Both the position numbers and the translations under genes were made by a program. 64,000 bases of DNA from Campylobacter avium LMG 24591 (GTDB lineage Bacteria; Campylobacterota; Campylobacteria; Campylobacterales; Campylobacteraceae): positions 372,001 to 436,000 of the forward strand of contig NZ_CP022347.1 of the NCBI RefSeq assembly GCF_002238335.1, read 5' to 3'. Position 1 is the stretch's first letter. Each line of letters begins with the position of its first letter. The notes under the pieces are model-generated. The model made no database searches and was not told where the DNA came from. It worked only from the letters and a program-made list of their open reading frames with translations. Positions 26,990 to 38,822 of the stretch are shown here, in pieces.

Positions 26990-27781
26990 ATGAAAAAAAA
27001 CGAGGGTTATATCTGTGTTTTTGATTGCGAAAGTATAGTGGATACGCAGCTTGTAAGAAGACTTTATGATTTTAAAGGAGATGATTATGAGCTTTCTAAA
27101 CAAATGCTTGAGCTTTACGAAAAAGAGCAGGGCACTAGCTTTTTACCTCTGCCTTTTCATAAGATTATAAGCATTTGTGCCACGCTTTGTGATAGCTTTG
27201 GCTCTTTCATAAAGGTAGATAAGATAAGCGGAGATGATGAAAAAAGCTTAGTTTCAAATTTTTTTAAAATCATTGAGGATTATGAGCCAAGACTTGTTAG
27301 TTTTAATGGCAAAAACTACGATATGCCCTTGCTTGTTTTAAGAGCCTTAAAATACAACATAAAAGCAAGTGCTTATCTAAGTCAAGAAGATAAGTGGAAT
27401 AATTATAAAACAAGATATAGTGAGCTAAAGCACTGTGATTTGCTTGAATCCTTGGGCGGCTTTGGCATTAGAGGGCTTAAGCTTGATACTATATGTTCAA
27501 TGGCCTCTTTGCCCGGAAAATACGATGTAAATGGCTCTGATGTGCTTGAGCTTTACTATAAAAACGAGCTTGAAAAGATACACGAATACTGCGAAAGCGA
27601 CACCTTAAACACCTATATGCTGTTTTTAAAATACGAGCTTATAAAGGGAAATTTAAGTGAGGAAGATTATAAAAAATACCTTTTTACTATGAGTGAGTAT
27701 CTAAAAAAGCAAAAAAAGCACAGGGCTTATGCTGAAATTTTTATAAAAGCCTGTGAGGATGAGTGCTTAAGAGTTGATTAG
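26990..27781 (+). CDS. Predicted 3'-5' exonuclease, PolB exonuclease-like
   Basis: This 263-residue protein resembles the family of stand-alone exonuclease domains related to DNA polymerase B. The three catalytic motifs are present: DCES near residue 12, NGKNYDMP near residue 105, and the C-terminal YCESDTLNTY near residue 198. The start is ATG at 26990 with AAAGG 7 bases ahead; the longer frame from TTG 26969 lacks a ribosome-binding site. An A8 run follows the ATG. In C. jejuni a similar gene sits beside gne (Cj1132c, from memory). A DNA repair role is an inference. Confidence 0.82.
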   Translation: MKKNEGYICVFDCESIVDTQLVRRLYDFKGDDYELSKQMLELYEKEQGTSFLPLPFHKIISICATLCDSFGSFIKVDKISGDDEKSLVSNFFKIIEDYEPRLVSFNGKNYDMPLLVLRALKYNIKASAYLSQEDKWNNYKTRYSELKHCDLLESLGGFGIRGLKLDTICSMASLPGKYDVNGSDVLELYYKNELEKIHEYCESDTLNTYMLFLKYELIKGNLSEEDYKKYLFTMSEYLKKQKKHRAYAEIFIKACEDECLRVD

Positions 27782-27820
27782 CAAAGATAGGATAAAATCA
27801 GGCTTTAACAAGGAGGGATT

Positions 27821-28807
27821 ATGAAAATTTTACTAACAGGAGGAGCTGGTTATATAGGCTCTCACACCTTAAAGCAATTTTTAGAAACAGATAATGAAAT
27901 CGTAGTTTTAGATAATCTTTCAAAGGGTAGTCAAAAGAGTATAGATGATTTACAAAAATTAAGAGAATTTAACTTTGTAAAGATGGATTTAAGTGATTTT
28001 GAGGGAGTAAAAAGGCTTTTTAAGGAGCAAAAATTTGAAGCTGTGGTGCATTTTGCTGCTAGTATAGAGGTCTTTGAAAGTATGCAAAATCCGCTAAAAT
28101 ACTATATGAATAACACCGTAAATACCGCAAATTTAGTGCAAACTTGCTTAGAAAATGGCACAAATAATTTCATATTTTCATCCACAGCTGCAACTTATGG
28201 AGAGCCTAAAAACCCTGTAGTTAGCGAGACGAGTGAGTTAAAACCTATAAATCCTTATGGAAGATCTAAGCTTATGAGCGAGGAGCTTTTAAGGGATGCA
28301 AGTATGGCAAATCCTAGCTTTAAGCACTGCATTTTAAGATATTTTAATGTAGCAGGTGCTTGTAATACTTACGGCATAGGTCAAAGATATCCAAAAGCGA
28401 CTTTGCTTACAAAGGTTGCAGCTGAATGTGCAGCTGGCAAAAGGGAAAAGTTATTTATTTTTGGAGATGATTATGATACAAGAGATGGAACTTGTATAAG
28501 GGATTACATACATGTTGATGATATTTCAAGTGCGCATTTAGCTGCACTTAAGTATTTAAAAGATAATGATAGCGATGTTTTTAATGTAGGCTATGGGCAC
28601 GGCTTTAGCGTAAAAGAAGTTATAGAAGCTATGAAAAAGGTTAGCGGGGTTGATTTTAAGGTTGAGCTTGCACCTAGGAGGGCTGGAGATCCTAGTGTTT
28701 TAATCTCAAATGCTGATAAAATTCGTGCAAAAACTAGCTGGAGAGCTAAGTATGATGACTTAGAACTCATCTGCAAAAGTGCTTATGAGTGGGAGAAGCT
28801 GTGCTGA
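27821..28807 (+). CDS. gne: UDP-GlcNAc/UDP-glucose 4-epimerase Gne
   Basis: In C. jejuni this bifunctional epimerase supplies UDP-GalNAc and UDP-Gal for the N-glycan, LOS and capsule. The 328-residue extended short-chain dehydrogenase has the NAD-binding GGAGYIGSH, the SSTAATYG serine-threonine segment and the catalytic [13 protein letters not shown] and the C-terminal RRAGDPS are typical of GalE-like enzymes. A strong AGGAGG lies before the ATG, and it heads the rightward pgl operon, overlapping pglK by 7 bases. Confidence 0.93.
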   Translation: MKILLTGGAGYIGSHTLKQFLETDNEIVVLDNLSKGSQKSIDDLQKLREFNFVKMDLSDFEGVKRLFKEQKFEAVVHFAASIEVFESMQNPLKYYMNNTVNTANLVQTCLENGTNNFIFSSTAATYGEPKNPVVSETSELKPINPYGRSKLMSEELLRDASMANPSFKHCILRYFNVAGACNTYGIGQRYPKATLLTKVAAECAAGKREKLFIFGDDYDTRDGTCIRDYIHVDDISSAHLAALKYLKDNDSDVFNVGYGHGFSVKEVIEAMKKVSGVDFKVELAPRRAGDPSVLISNADKIRAKTSWRAKYDDLELICKSAYEWEKLC

Positions 28808-30498
28808 AAAAGCTTTTTTTTATCTTAAGCAAGGAGGACAAGAACTTTTTATTTTTCTTGCTTGTTTTTTCTATCTTTGTATCCTTTATAGAAAGCTTTG
28901 CTATAAGCCTTATAATGCCCTTTGTAAGCTTGGCAAGTAATTTTTCTCATTTTGAAAGCTCTACTTATCTTTCTTCTTTACTTAGTAAATTTGGTTTAAG
29001 TGCCTATGACTTTGTCATATATCTTGGCTTTGCCTTGATAGGATTTTACGCCTTTAGAGCTCTTTTAAATGGCTTTTATTTTCATCTTTTGGCTAAATTT
29101 TCAAAAGGCAGGTATCATCTTTTCGCGCTTAGAATTTTCAAAAAATATTTTTCTTTAAACTACGAGGATTTCACAAGGCAAAACAAATCAGAACTTCTTA
29201 AAAGCATAGCTCACGAAGCGTATAATCTAAGCACGATGTTAGCTTCCTTTTTGCTTATGCTTAGTGAAATTTTTGTGGTTTTACTCATATATTTGCTTAT
29301 GCTTTTTGTGGATTATAAAATAACCTTATTTTTAAGTGCTTTTTTGCTAATTAACGCCCTTATCTTAGTAAAAATTCTCTCTCCTATGATAAAAAAAGCA
29401 GGTGTAAAAAGAGAAAGGGCTATGAAGGACTTTTTTGAAACGCTTGAGACAAATTTAAGTAATTTTAAATTTATAAAACTAAGGGCAAAAGAAAAGGATG
29501 TAACAAGCCTTTTTAGCTCTCAAAGCTTTGATTTTTCAAGGGCAAATATAACAAGTGAAAGCGTTAATGCTATGCCTAGAATTTTCTTGGAAGCAGTTGG
29601 CTTTTGCGTCTTAATCCTTGTAGTAATCTTGCTTGTAATGCAAAGAAAAGGCGATATATCAGGCTCTTTAGCTATGATTTCTATGTTTGTTTTAGCACTT
29701 TATAGGCTTATGCCAAGTGCAAACCGCATAATCACAAGCTATCACGACTTACTTTACTACCGCTCCTCACTAGATATAATATATCAGGCTCTTCAAAGCA
29801 AGGATGAGAATTTAAAAGATGAAAAGATAGACTTTAAAGAAAGCATAGAATTAAAAAATATCAGCTTTGCTTACAAAGATAAGCCTTTACTTTTTGAAAA
29901 TTTAAACTTTAGCATAAAAAAGGGCGAGAAAATAGCCCTAGTTGGAGAAAGCGGGGGCGGAAAAAGCACACTTGTGGATTTGCTTTGCTCACTTTTAAAG
30001 CCTGATAAAGGAGAGCTTTTAGTGGATTCAAAGATAATAAATGAAGCAAACTGCAAGGATTATAGACAAAAGATAGGCTATATACCTCAACAAATTTATC
30101 TTTTTAATGAGAGCATAGCAAAAAACATAGCCTTTTGCGAAGAGATAGATGAGGCTAAGGTCTTAAGCGTCTTAGAAAAGGCGAATTTAAAGGACTTTAT
30201 CTCCTCTTTAAAGGATGGAATTTACACAAAGGTAGGAGATGGAGGAAATAACTTAAGCGGAGGACAAAAGCAACGCATAGCCATAGCAAGAGCACTTTAT
30301 AATGAGCCTGAAATTTTGGTGCTTGATGAGGCTACCTCAGCACTTGATGATAAGAGCGAGGAAAGGATAATGAATGAAATTTACGCTCTTAGCAAGGATA
30401 AAACCCTTATCATCATAGCACACCGCTTAAGCACGATAAAGCATTGTGATAAGGTTTATAGGCTTGTAAAAGGTAAGATAGTGGTGGAAAAAGAATGA
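28801..30498 (+). CDS. pglK: Lipid-linked oligosaccharide flippase PglK (ABC transporter)
   Basis: PglK flips the undecaprenyl-pyrophosphate heptasaccharide across the inner membrane for the oligosaccharyltransferase. It is a half-size ABC exporter of 565 residues with six N-terminal membrane spans and a C-terminal ATPase: Walker A GESGGGKS, signature LSGGQKQR, Walker [13 protein letters not shown] and switch His in IIIAHRLS. I chose the GTG at 28801 ([16 protein letters not shown]), which matches the known PglK N terminus and has GGGAGA 5 bases ahead, over the GTG at 28789. Confidence 0.94.
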   Translation: MLKKLFFILSKEDKNFLFFLLVFSIFVSFIESFAISLIMPFVSLASNFSHFESSTYLSSLLSKFGLSAYDFVIYLGFALIGFYAFRALLNGFYFHLLAKFSKGRYHLFALRIFKKYFSLNYEDFTRQNKSELLKSIAHEAYNLSTMLASFLLMLSEIFVVLLIYLLMLFVDYKITLFLSAFLLINALILVKILSPMIKKAGVKRERAMKDFFETLETNLSNFKFIKLRAKEKDVTSLFSSQSFDFSRANITSESVNAMPRIFLEAVGFCVLILVVILLVMQRKGDISGSLAMISMFVLALYRLMPSANRIITSYHDLLYYRSSLDIIYQALQSKDENLKDEKIDFKESIELKNISFAYKDKPLLFENLNFSIKKGEKIALVGESGGGKSTLVDLLCSLLKPDKGELLVDSKIINEANCKDYRQKIGYIPQQIYLFNESIAKNIAFCEEIDEAKVLSVLEKANLKDFISSLKDGIYTKVGDGGNNLSGGQKQRIAIARALYNEPEILVLDEATSALDDKSEERIMNEIYALSKDKTLIIIAHRLSTIKHCDKVYRLVKGKIVVEKE

Positions 30499-31562
30499 AG
30501 ATAAGTTTTATCATAGCCACCTTAAATGCTGGAGGGGCTGAAAGGGTTTGCGTATCTTTTGCAAATGAACTTTGTAAAGAGCAAGAAATAAGCATAATAA
30601 AATTTCACAAAGAAGTTAGTTTTTACGAGCTTGATGAGAGGATAAAGCTTATAACATTAAGGCAATTTAGCTTTGAAAATTTATATCATAAAATAGCAAG
30701 TAGGATAAAAAAATTTCTAGCCCTAAGAGAGGCTATAAAGAGTGAAAATAGCGATGTTTATATCTCTTTTTTAGATAGCACAAATATAGCTTGTTTGCTT
30801 GCAAATATAGGCTTAAATAAGCCCTTAATCATCTGTGAGCACAGCTCGCAAGGCTATTTAAAATCTAAATTTTGGCGTTTTTTAAGAAGGCTTACTTATC
30901 CAAAAGCAAGGCTTTTAACCGTGCTTTCAAACGAGGATAAAAATTACTATGAAAGCTTTGTAAAGGATGTTAGAGTGCTTTTAAATCCTTGCCATTTTAG
31001 TAGCTATAAGATAGAAAAAAAGCAAAAAGAAAATTTAGTGCTCTTTGTTGGTAGGCTTGATGAAAATAAAAATGCAGCTATGTTTTTAAGAGCTATTTCA
31101 AGGCTAGATGAGAGGCTTAAAAAAGAGTATAGCTTTGTTATAGCAGGAGACGGGGTTTTAAAAGAAAGCTTAGAAAGCCTAGCAAAAGAGCTTAGCATAA
31201 GTGTTAAATTCTTAGGCAAGGTAAATGAAATTTCAAAGCTTTATGAAAGGGCTAAAGTGCTCTGTCTTTGCTCCTTTGTAGAAGGCCTTCCTACCGTGCT
31301 TATAGAGAGCTTGTATTTTGATGTTTTAAGGATAAGCACTAGATATAGCGGGAATTTAAAGGATTTGATAGAGGATAAAAAAGACGGACTTTTGGTGGAT
31401 GTAGATGATGATGAAGCCTTAGCTAGAGCTTTAACAACTGTGCTTTGTGATGAAAAGCTTTCTTTAGAGCTTTTAGAAAATGCTAAGCTTAGAAAACAAA
31501 GCTTTGATACTAAAATTCTAAGTCAAAGGCTCTTATCCTTTGCAAAGGATTTAAGCAAATGA
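30495..31562 (+). CDS. pglH: N-glycan GalNAc polymerising glycosyltransferase PglH
   Basis: In C. jejuni PglH adds the last three alpha-1,4-GalNAc residues to the lipid-linked intermediate. The 355-residue protein is a GT4 (GT-B) transferase with N-terminal LNAGGAERV, the donor-domain start [10 protein letters not shown], and the EX7E-type motif in [13 protein letters not shown]. Its position between pglK and pglI is the same as in C. jejuni. It overlaps both neighbours by 4 bases, showing tight translational coupling. Confidence 0.92.
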   Translation: MKISFIIATLNAGGAERVCVSFANELCKEQEISIIKFHKEVSFYELDERIKLITLRQFSFENLYHKIASRIKKFLALREAIKSENSDVYISFLDSTNIACLLANIGLNKPLIICEHSSQGYLKSKFWRFLRRLTYPKARLLTVLSNEDKNYYESFVKDVRVLLNPCHFSSYKIEKKQKENLVLFVGRLDENKNAAMFLRAISRLDERLKKEYSFVIAGDGVLKESLESLAKELSISVKFLGKVNEISKLYERAKVLCLCSFVEGLPTVLIESLYFDVLRISTRYSGNLKDLIEDKKDGLLVDVDDDEALARALTTVLCDEKLSLELLENAKLRKQSFDTKILSQRLLSFAKDLSK

Positions 31563-32488
31563 AGCCTTTTTTATCCGTGCTAATTTGCACTTATAATAGA
31601 AGTAAACTTTTAAAAAAGGCTATTTTATCTGTTTTAAAGCAAGATTTTAAGGATTTTGAACTAATTATAAGTGATGATTTTTCAAGCGATGATACAAAAG
31701 AAGTAGTAGCTACTCTTATGAAAGAGGATGCTAGGATAAAATTTGTACAAAATGAAAGCTATAAAAAAGGACCAAATGGCAATAAAAACAACGCCCTAGA
31801 TAATGCAGTGGGTGACTTTGTAATGTTTTTAGATGATGATGATGAGCTTTTAGAAGGAGCGATTTCATCTTTGGTGCAAAAAGCAAGGCTTGGATACTCT
31901 CACATCTTTGGAAACTGCCTTGTGGAAGAAAAGGGCATTTTAAAGCAAGAATTTAGTGGCAAGGGCTTAGATAAGGAAGAAGAGATAAGCAAAAAGGACT
32001 TTTTGCTTGGCAAATTTTATGGAGAGTTTTTATCCATCTTTAAAAGATCCTTGCTTGAAAATAAGAGATTTAACGATGAGCTTTACGGGAATGAGGCTGT
32101 TTTGTGGGTAAATTTATATAAAGAAAAAAGCCTTTACATACATAAGGCTTTAAGAATTTATAGGATAAATAGAGAAGATAGCGTTACAAAATCAGCCTTT
32201 AAAAACGCTGCTAGGGTTTATCTTGGCTACTTAGAACTTGCTAAAATTTTAGAAAATGAGCTTAAAGATGATAAGGATTATAAAAAAGCCTGTGCGATTT
32301 ATTACAAAATGGCGGCTTATTATGCAAAATTAGCTAAAATGTATAAAAAGATGTTTTACTGCTTATATAAAAGCTTAAGGATAAGGCCGAATTTACCTGC
32401 CTTTTTGCTTTTATTTGTAAGTTTTTTACCAAACAAAGCCATAGCTTTTTTATCAAGTATAAGAGTGAGAATGAGATGCAAAAATTAG
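31559..32488 (+). CDS. pglI: N-glycan branching glucosyltransferase PglI
   Basis: PglI adds the single beta-1,3-glucose branch of the C. jejuni heptasaccharide. The 309-residue GT2 (GT-A) enzyme has the N-terminal LSVLICTYNRSKLL, SDDFSSDDT, and the metal-binding acidic run FLDDDDELL. The region KGPNGNKNNALDNA closely matches the C. jejuni protein as I recall it. Its presence predicts a branched glycan in this species. It overlaps pglJ by 13 bases. Confidence 0.92.
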   Translation: MKPFLSVLICTYNRSKLLKKAILSVLKQDFKDFELIISDDFSSDDTKEVVATLMKEDARIKFVQNESYKKGPNGNKNNALDNAVGDFVMFLDDDDELLEGAISSLVQKARLGYSHIFGNCLVEEKGILKQEFSGKGLDKEEEISKKDFLLGKFYGEFLSIFKRSLLENKRFNDELYGNEAVLWVNLYKEKSLYIHKALRIYRINREDSVTKSAFKNAARVYLGYLELAKILENELKDDKDYKKACAIYYKMAAYYAKLAKMYKKMFYCLYKSLRIRPNLPAFLLLFVSFLPNKAIAFLSSIRVRMRCKN

Positions 32489-33573
32489 GAATTTTTATAT
32501 ATTCTTTAGGATCTGGTGGTGCTGAAAGAGTTGTTGCCACCTTGCTTCCTACTTTAAATTTACATTTTGATACACATCTTATTTTGATGTCTGATAAGAT
32601 TTCTTATGATATAAAGGATACGAAAATTCACTTCCTAGAGCACTCAAAAGCGGATGAAAATGCTATCTTAAAATTTATCAAGCTACCATTTTTAGCACTT
32701 AAGTATAAAAAACTTTGTGAAAGCTTAGGTATAGACACTAGCTTTGTTTTTTTAAATAGACCAAATTACATAGCTCTTTTAGCTAGGCTTTTTGGACTTA
32801 AAACCAAGCTTGTGATAAATGAATGCACCACGCCTAGCATTATGTATAAAGGCTTTAATCTAACTTCTTTTATAAATAAATTCTTAATCAAGCTGCTTTA
32901 TAATAAGGCTGATTTAATCCTAGCAAATTCACAGGGAAACAAAGAGGATTTGCTTAAAAATTTCAAGGTAGATGAGCTAAAATGCAAAATTTTATACAAT
33001 GCCATAGACTTAGAGGGCATAGAAGAAAAGGCAAAAGAGCAAATTTCATTTAAAGAGCCTTTCATACTAAGCGTTGGCAGACTTGATAAGGGTAAAAATC
33101 ACGCCCTTTTAATAAGAGCTTACGCAAGGCTTGATACTGATTTAAAACTGCTTATCTTAGGCGAAGGACCTTTAAAAGAGGACTTAGAAAAGCTTATAAA
33201 AAGTTTAAATTTAGAAGACAAGGTTTTTTTGCTAGGCTTTGATAAAAATCCTTATAAGTATATAAGCAAGTGTGAATTTTTTGCCTTTGCTTCCTCTTTC
33301 GAGGGCTTTTCGAATGTTCTTATAGAATGTTTAGCTTGTTCTTGTGCTGTGGTTTGTACAAATCATCAAAGCGGAGCAAAGGAGCTTTTTAAGGATAATG
33401 AATTTGGATTTTTGGTTAAGGTAAATGATGAAAAATCTATGTTTGAGGGACTTAAAAAAATGATAGAGGATAAAGAGCTAGTAAAGCTTTATAAGCAAAA
33501 GGCTAAATTTAGAGCCAAAGACTTTGATAAAACAAAGATTGCAAGGCTTGCGATTGAATATCTAAAGTCCTAA
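32476..33573 (+). CDS. pglJ: N-glycan GalNAc transferase PglJ
   Basis: PglJ adds the second alpha-1,4-GalNAc to the growing lipid-linked glycan. The 365-residue GT4 enzyme has N-terminal [18 protein letters not shown], the NECTTPS acceptor-side segment, [19 protein letters not shown] at the donor domain and the [11 protein letters not shown] motif. It is the last gene of the rightward operon. Its end overlaps the 3' end of the oppositely oriented pglF by 4 bases, which marks the inversion junction. Confidence 0.94.
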   Translation: MQKLGIFIYSLGSGGAERVVATLLPTLNLHFDTHLILMSDKISYDIKDTKIHFLEHSKADENAILKFIKLPFLALKYKKLCESLGIDTSFVFLNRPNYIALLARLFGLKTKLVINECTTPSIMYKGFNLTSFINKFLIKLLYNKADLILANSQGNKEDLLKNFKVDELKCKILYNAIDLEGIEEKAKEQISFKEPFILSVGRLDKGKNHALLIRAYARLDTDLKLLILGEGPLKEDLEKLIKSLNLEDKVFLLGFDKNPYKYISKCEFFAFASSFEGFSNVLIECLACSCAVVCTNHQSGAKELFKDNEFGFLVKVNDEKSMFEGLKKMIEDKELVKLYKQKAKFRAKDFDKTKIARLAIEYLKS

Positions 33574-35351
33574 ACTCCATCTTTGTTGTGCTTAAATTCA
33601 GGCACAATTTCCTTTAAAAGTCCTGCCACATCATCACTTTGGCAGAGTTTGCTTATCTGCTCGTTTAAAAGCTTGATTTCGTATTTTTCACTATGAGTTA
33701 CGAAAATACTTTCATACTCTGTTTTTACATCATCCTCATGTATCAAAAGCTCTTCAAATAGCTTTTCGCCCTTTCTTAGGCCTGTGATTTGAATTTCTAA
33801 ATGATTTTTATTAGATAAAGTAAGCATTTTTTTAGCTAAATCCATAATCTTAACAGGCTTGCCCATATCAAGCACAAAAAGCTCCCCGCCCTTAGCAATA
33901 GCTGCAGCCTGCAAAACAAGTTGCACAGCCTCACTTACTAGCATAAAATAACGAACTATATCAGGGTGAGTTACACTCAAAGGCTTGTTTGCGGCAATTT
34001 GAGCTTGAAATTTAGGTATAACACTGCCGCTTGAGCCAAGAACATTGCCAAAGCGAACGCAAGCCACTTCAAAATTTTCCTCGCTAGAATTTAAACTGTA
34101 TATCTCACACACCCTTTTAGAGCAACCCATTATGCTAGTAGGTCTAACGGCTTTATCTGTGCTAATCATCACAAATTTTTTGACCTTATTTTTCTTAGCC
34201 AAATCGCATAAAATTTTAGTGCCTAATATGTTGTTTATGACAGCTGAGTGAGGGTTTTGCTCGCACAAAGGCACATGCTTGTAAGCGGCTGCGTGTAGGA
34301 TTAGGTCTATTTCATAAGAAGCTAGTAAAAGATCTAAGCTTTTTTCATCCAAGATACTCATTAAAACAGGCTCTATCTTGTCCTTATACTCGCTTAGTTC
34401 ATCATTTATCTTGTAAAGATTATATTCGCTATGCTCTAGCATAATCAAATACTTAGCACCAAATTTCATGCACTGCTTGCAAAGCTCAGAGCCTATGGTT
34501 CCGCCCGCACCACTTACTAAAACCGTTTTGTTCTTTAGAAATTTAGCCACAGCTTCATTATCCAAATCTTTTGGTTTTCTAGCCAATAAATCCTCTATGC
34601 TTATATCTCTTGCTTGATTTTGCGTAAAAGAGAAAATTTTTATATCGCTCATCCCATAAGATATAAGCTCGTCAAATAATTCTTTAAGCTTGTTTTGAGG
34701 AAGTTTTTTAAAGGCTATTATCGCAGTTTTTGTTCCTTGTTGGGCGTATTCTTTGAGTTTTTTTATGTCATCAACTATGAATTTATCGCACTGCGTTCCA
34801 ATTAATTCCTTTCTCATATCCACAACGCCGACAGGAAAGAGCTCCAAAGAACCTTCCTTAGCACCTTTTAAAAGATGTAAGGCCTTAGATGTCGCACCCA
34901 CTATAACGCAAGGCAGGGCTTCTTTTTCAAATTTTGATTTTTTAAAATCCACCAGCATTCTTTTTGAAATTCTAAAAGAGCCTATAAGCAAAGAAGAGAC
35001 GACAAAATCTATGATAATAACGCTTCTTGGAAAGGGATTAAAAAAATCATCAAAAAGATAAAAAATAATGGTAAAAATTGAATTTGATAAAAGCAAGGCT
35101 ATAAAAATTTTTCTAGCTTCATTTAGCGAAAAAAATCTCCAGGCAACATTATAAATATTAAAAAAATAAAGAAAAAATATTTTTAAAAACAGCAAAACAA
35201 AAAAGGATTTAAACAAGGCATTGTAAAAATACGGCGGTATGCTTAAATCAAACCTCAAATAAAAAGAAAGGCACAAAGAAAGTGCGATAAGAACAACATC
35301 GATTATTAAGAAAAATGCTATCCTCTTGCTTTTAAAAGAAAGGTTTATCAT
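33570..35351 (-). CDS. pglF: UDP-GlcNAc 4,6-dehydratase PglF
   Basis: PglF starts UDP-diNAcBac synthesis by converting UDP-GlcNAc to the 4-keto-6-deoxy sugar. The 593-residue protein has four N-terminal membrane spans, a first nucleotide-binding domain ([17 protein letters not shown]), and the catalytic dehydratase domain with [13 protein letters not shown] and STDKAV. It ends [10 protein letters not shown]. It is the last gene of the leftward pglBACDEF operon, 1 base after the pglE stop. In C. jejuni the block runs in the same direction as pglJ. Confidence 0.94.
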   Translation of the reverse strand: MINLSFKSKRIAFFLIIDVVLIALSLCLSFYLRFDLSIPPYFYNALFKSFFVLLFLKIFFLYFFNIYNVAWRFFSLNEARKIFIALLLSNSIFTIIFYLFDDFFNPFPRSVIIIDFVVSSLLIGSFRISKRMLVDFKKSKFEKEALPCVIVGATSKALHLLKGAKEGSLELFPVGVVDMRKELIGTQCDKFIVDDIKKLKEYAQQGTKTAIIAFKKLPQNKLKELFDELISYGMSDIKIFSFTQNQARDISIEDLLARKPKDLDNEAVAKFLKNKTVLVSGAGGTIGSELCKQCMKFGAKYLIMLEHSEYNLYKINDELSEYKDKIEPVLMSILDEKSLDLLLASYEIDLILHAAAYKHVPLCEQNPHSAVINNILGTKILCDLAKKNKVKKFVMISTDKAVRPTSIMGCSKRVCEIYSLNSSEENFEVACVRFGNVLGSSGSVIPKFQAQIAANKPLSVTHPDIVRYFMLVSEAVQLVLQAAAIAKGGELFVLDMGKPVKIMDLAKKMLTLSNKNHLEIQITGLRKGEKLFEELLIHEDDVKTEYESIFVTHSEKYEIKLLNEQISKLCQSDDVAGLLKEIVPEFKHNKDGV

Positions 35352-35352
35352 C

Positions 35353-37136
<1,784 letters not shown>

Positions 37137-37690
37137 CTTTGTTTATCCCGCTTCTTTTTAAAACTTTTATGATAGTTAGAAACACTATCTTAACATCTAG
37201 GGCAAAGGAGCAGTTTTTTACATAATACAAATCAAGCTCAAATTTCTTTGCCCAAGATATGTTGTTTCTGCCATTTACCTGTGCCCAGCCTGTAATGCCC
37301 GGTCTTAAGTCATGCCTGTGTTTTTGCTCATCGTTGTAAAGTTCTAGGTATTCTACTAAAAGAGGACGAGGGCCTATAAAACTCATGTCGCCTTTTAAGA
37401 CATTAAAAAGCTGAGGTAGCTCATCCAAACTTAAGCTTCTAACAAGCTTTCCAAAGGGTTTTAATCTAAGCTCATCTGCTAATAATTCGCCCTTTTCATC
37501 TCTTTCATCACTCATTGTTTTAAATTTATAAATGGTGAAAATTTTAGCATTAAGTCCCGGTCTTTCCTGCTTGAAAATAACTGAGCCTTGTACTATTTTT
37601 AAAACAATGGCTATGATTAGTATAAGCGGTGAAAAAACAATCAAAAGCACCAGGGCTAATGTAAAATCTAGTATTCTTTTAATAAAATTT

Positions 37691-38821
37691 TTATACATTT
37701 AAACCACTTTCTTTGTATAAATTTAAGTACTGTTTAGCAAGTGTTGTGTCGCTGTATTTTTGCGCGTCCTCAAAGGCATTTTGTGCTAAATTTTGCCTTA
37801 ATTTTTCATCATCTAGCAAAAGTTCTATTTTTTGTGCTAAATCATTGCTCGAGGCCGTCTTAGCATACAGGCCATCATGACCGTTTCTAATGGCTTCCAC
37901 GCAGCCATCACAGTCACTTACAACGCAAGCCCTAGCACAAGCTTTGGCTTCTAAAACCGTTCTTGGGAAGCCTTCCTTGTAGCTTGGTAGGACGAAAATA
38001 TCGCATAAATTCAAGTAAAAGGCTATATCATCTTTTGCGCCCAAGTATTTTACATGACCGCTATTTAAAAAGCTAAGCGGGGCACAGGATTTGTTATCAT
38101 CAACCCCGCCTACTAAGATGAAATTCGCCTTATTTTTAAGCATGCTAGCTGCTTCGTAAAATTCTCTCACGCCCTTATGCCACAAGGCTCTTGCCACCAT
38201 TAAAACTATAGGTTTATCATCTAAGTTTAATTCTTGTAAAAACTTTCTTTTTACATCTTTGTTTATGTGTTGTGGGAAAAACTGCCTTAAATTCACGCCT
38301 ACGGATTTTATGATACAAAGTTTTTCATCTTTTAAGCCAAGTTTTTTCATAAACTCCGCGTCGCTTTTGTTTACAAAGATAAATTTTGTTCCAAGCCTAA
38401 AGGATATTTTGTATAAAAAATTTATATTAAATCTTACCAAAATGCTTTTAAAATCATTGTCTATATAAAAAGAGCCAAGTCCTTCTACTATGGCAAAACG
38501 AAATTTAATTCCTGCGAAAAAAGCAGCTATTATGCCAAAGGTGTTGCTTTTGTGAGCATTTGTTTGTATGGCATCTACTTGCAAATTTTTTAAAGTTTTT
38601 TTAAGATTTAAGAAATTTGATATTACTGTAAAGGGATTTAAACTAGCCCTTGAAAGCTCGTAATTTACCACAGTAAAGCCCTCATCTCTTAGCTTTTTGC
38701 AGTATTCATCATCAGGAGCTAGTAAAAAAACCTCGTGATTTTTTGCTAGCAAGGCCTTAATGATTGGCATTCTAAAATGATAAAGGCTCATAGCGCTATG
38801 GCTTAAAAAGGCGATTTTCAT
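37691..38821 (-). CDS. pglA: N-glycan GalNAc transferase PglA
   Basis: PglA adds the first alpha-1,3-GalNAc to undecaprenyl-PP-diNAcBac. The 376-residue GT4 enzyme has the N terminus [33 protein letters not shown], the donor-domain segment [17 protein letters not shown], and the EX7E motif in [16 protein letters not shown]. All regions agree with C. jejuni PglA as I recall it. It follows pglB by 1 base. Confidence 0.94.
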   Translation of the reverse strand: MKIAFLSHSAMSLYHFRMPIIKALLAKNHEVFLLAPDDEYCKKLRDEGFTVVNYELSRASLNPFTVISNFLNLKKTLKNLQVDAIQTNAHKSNTFGIIAAFFAGIKFRFAIVEGLGSFYIDNDFKSILVRFNINFLYKISFRLGTKFIFVNKSDAEFMKKLGLKDEKLCIIKSVGVNLRQFFPQHINKDVKRKFLQELNLDDKPIVLMVARALWHKGVREFYEAASMLKNKANFILVGGVDDNKSCAPLSFLNSGHVKYLGAKDDIAFYLNLCDIFVLPSYKEGFPRTVLEAKACARACVVSDCDGCVEAIRNGHDGLYAKTASSNDLAQKIELLLDDEKLRQNLAQNAFEDAQKYSDTTLAKQYLNLYKESGLNV

Positions 38822-38822
38822 C

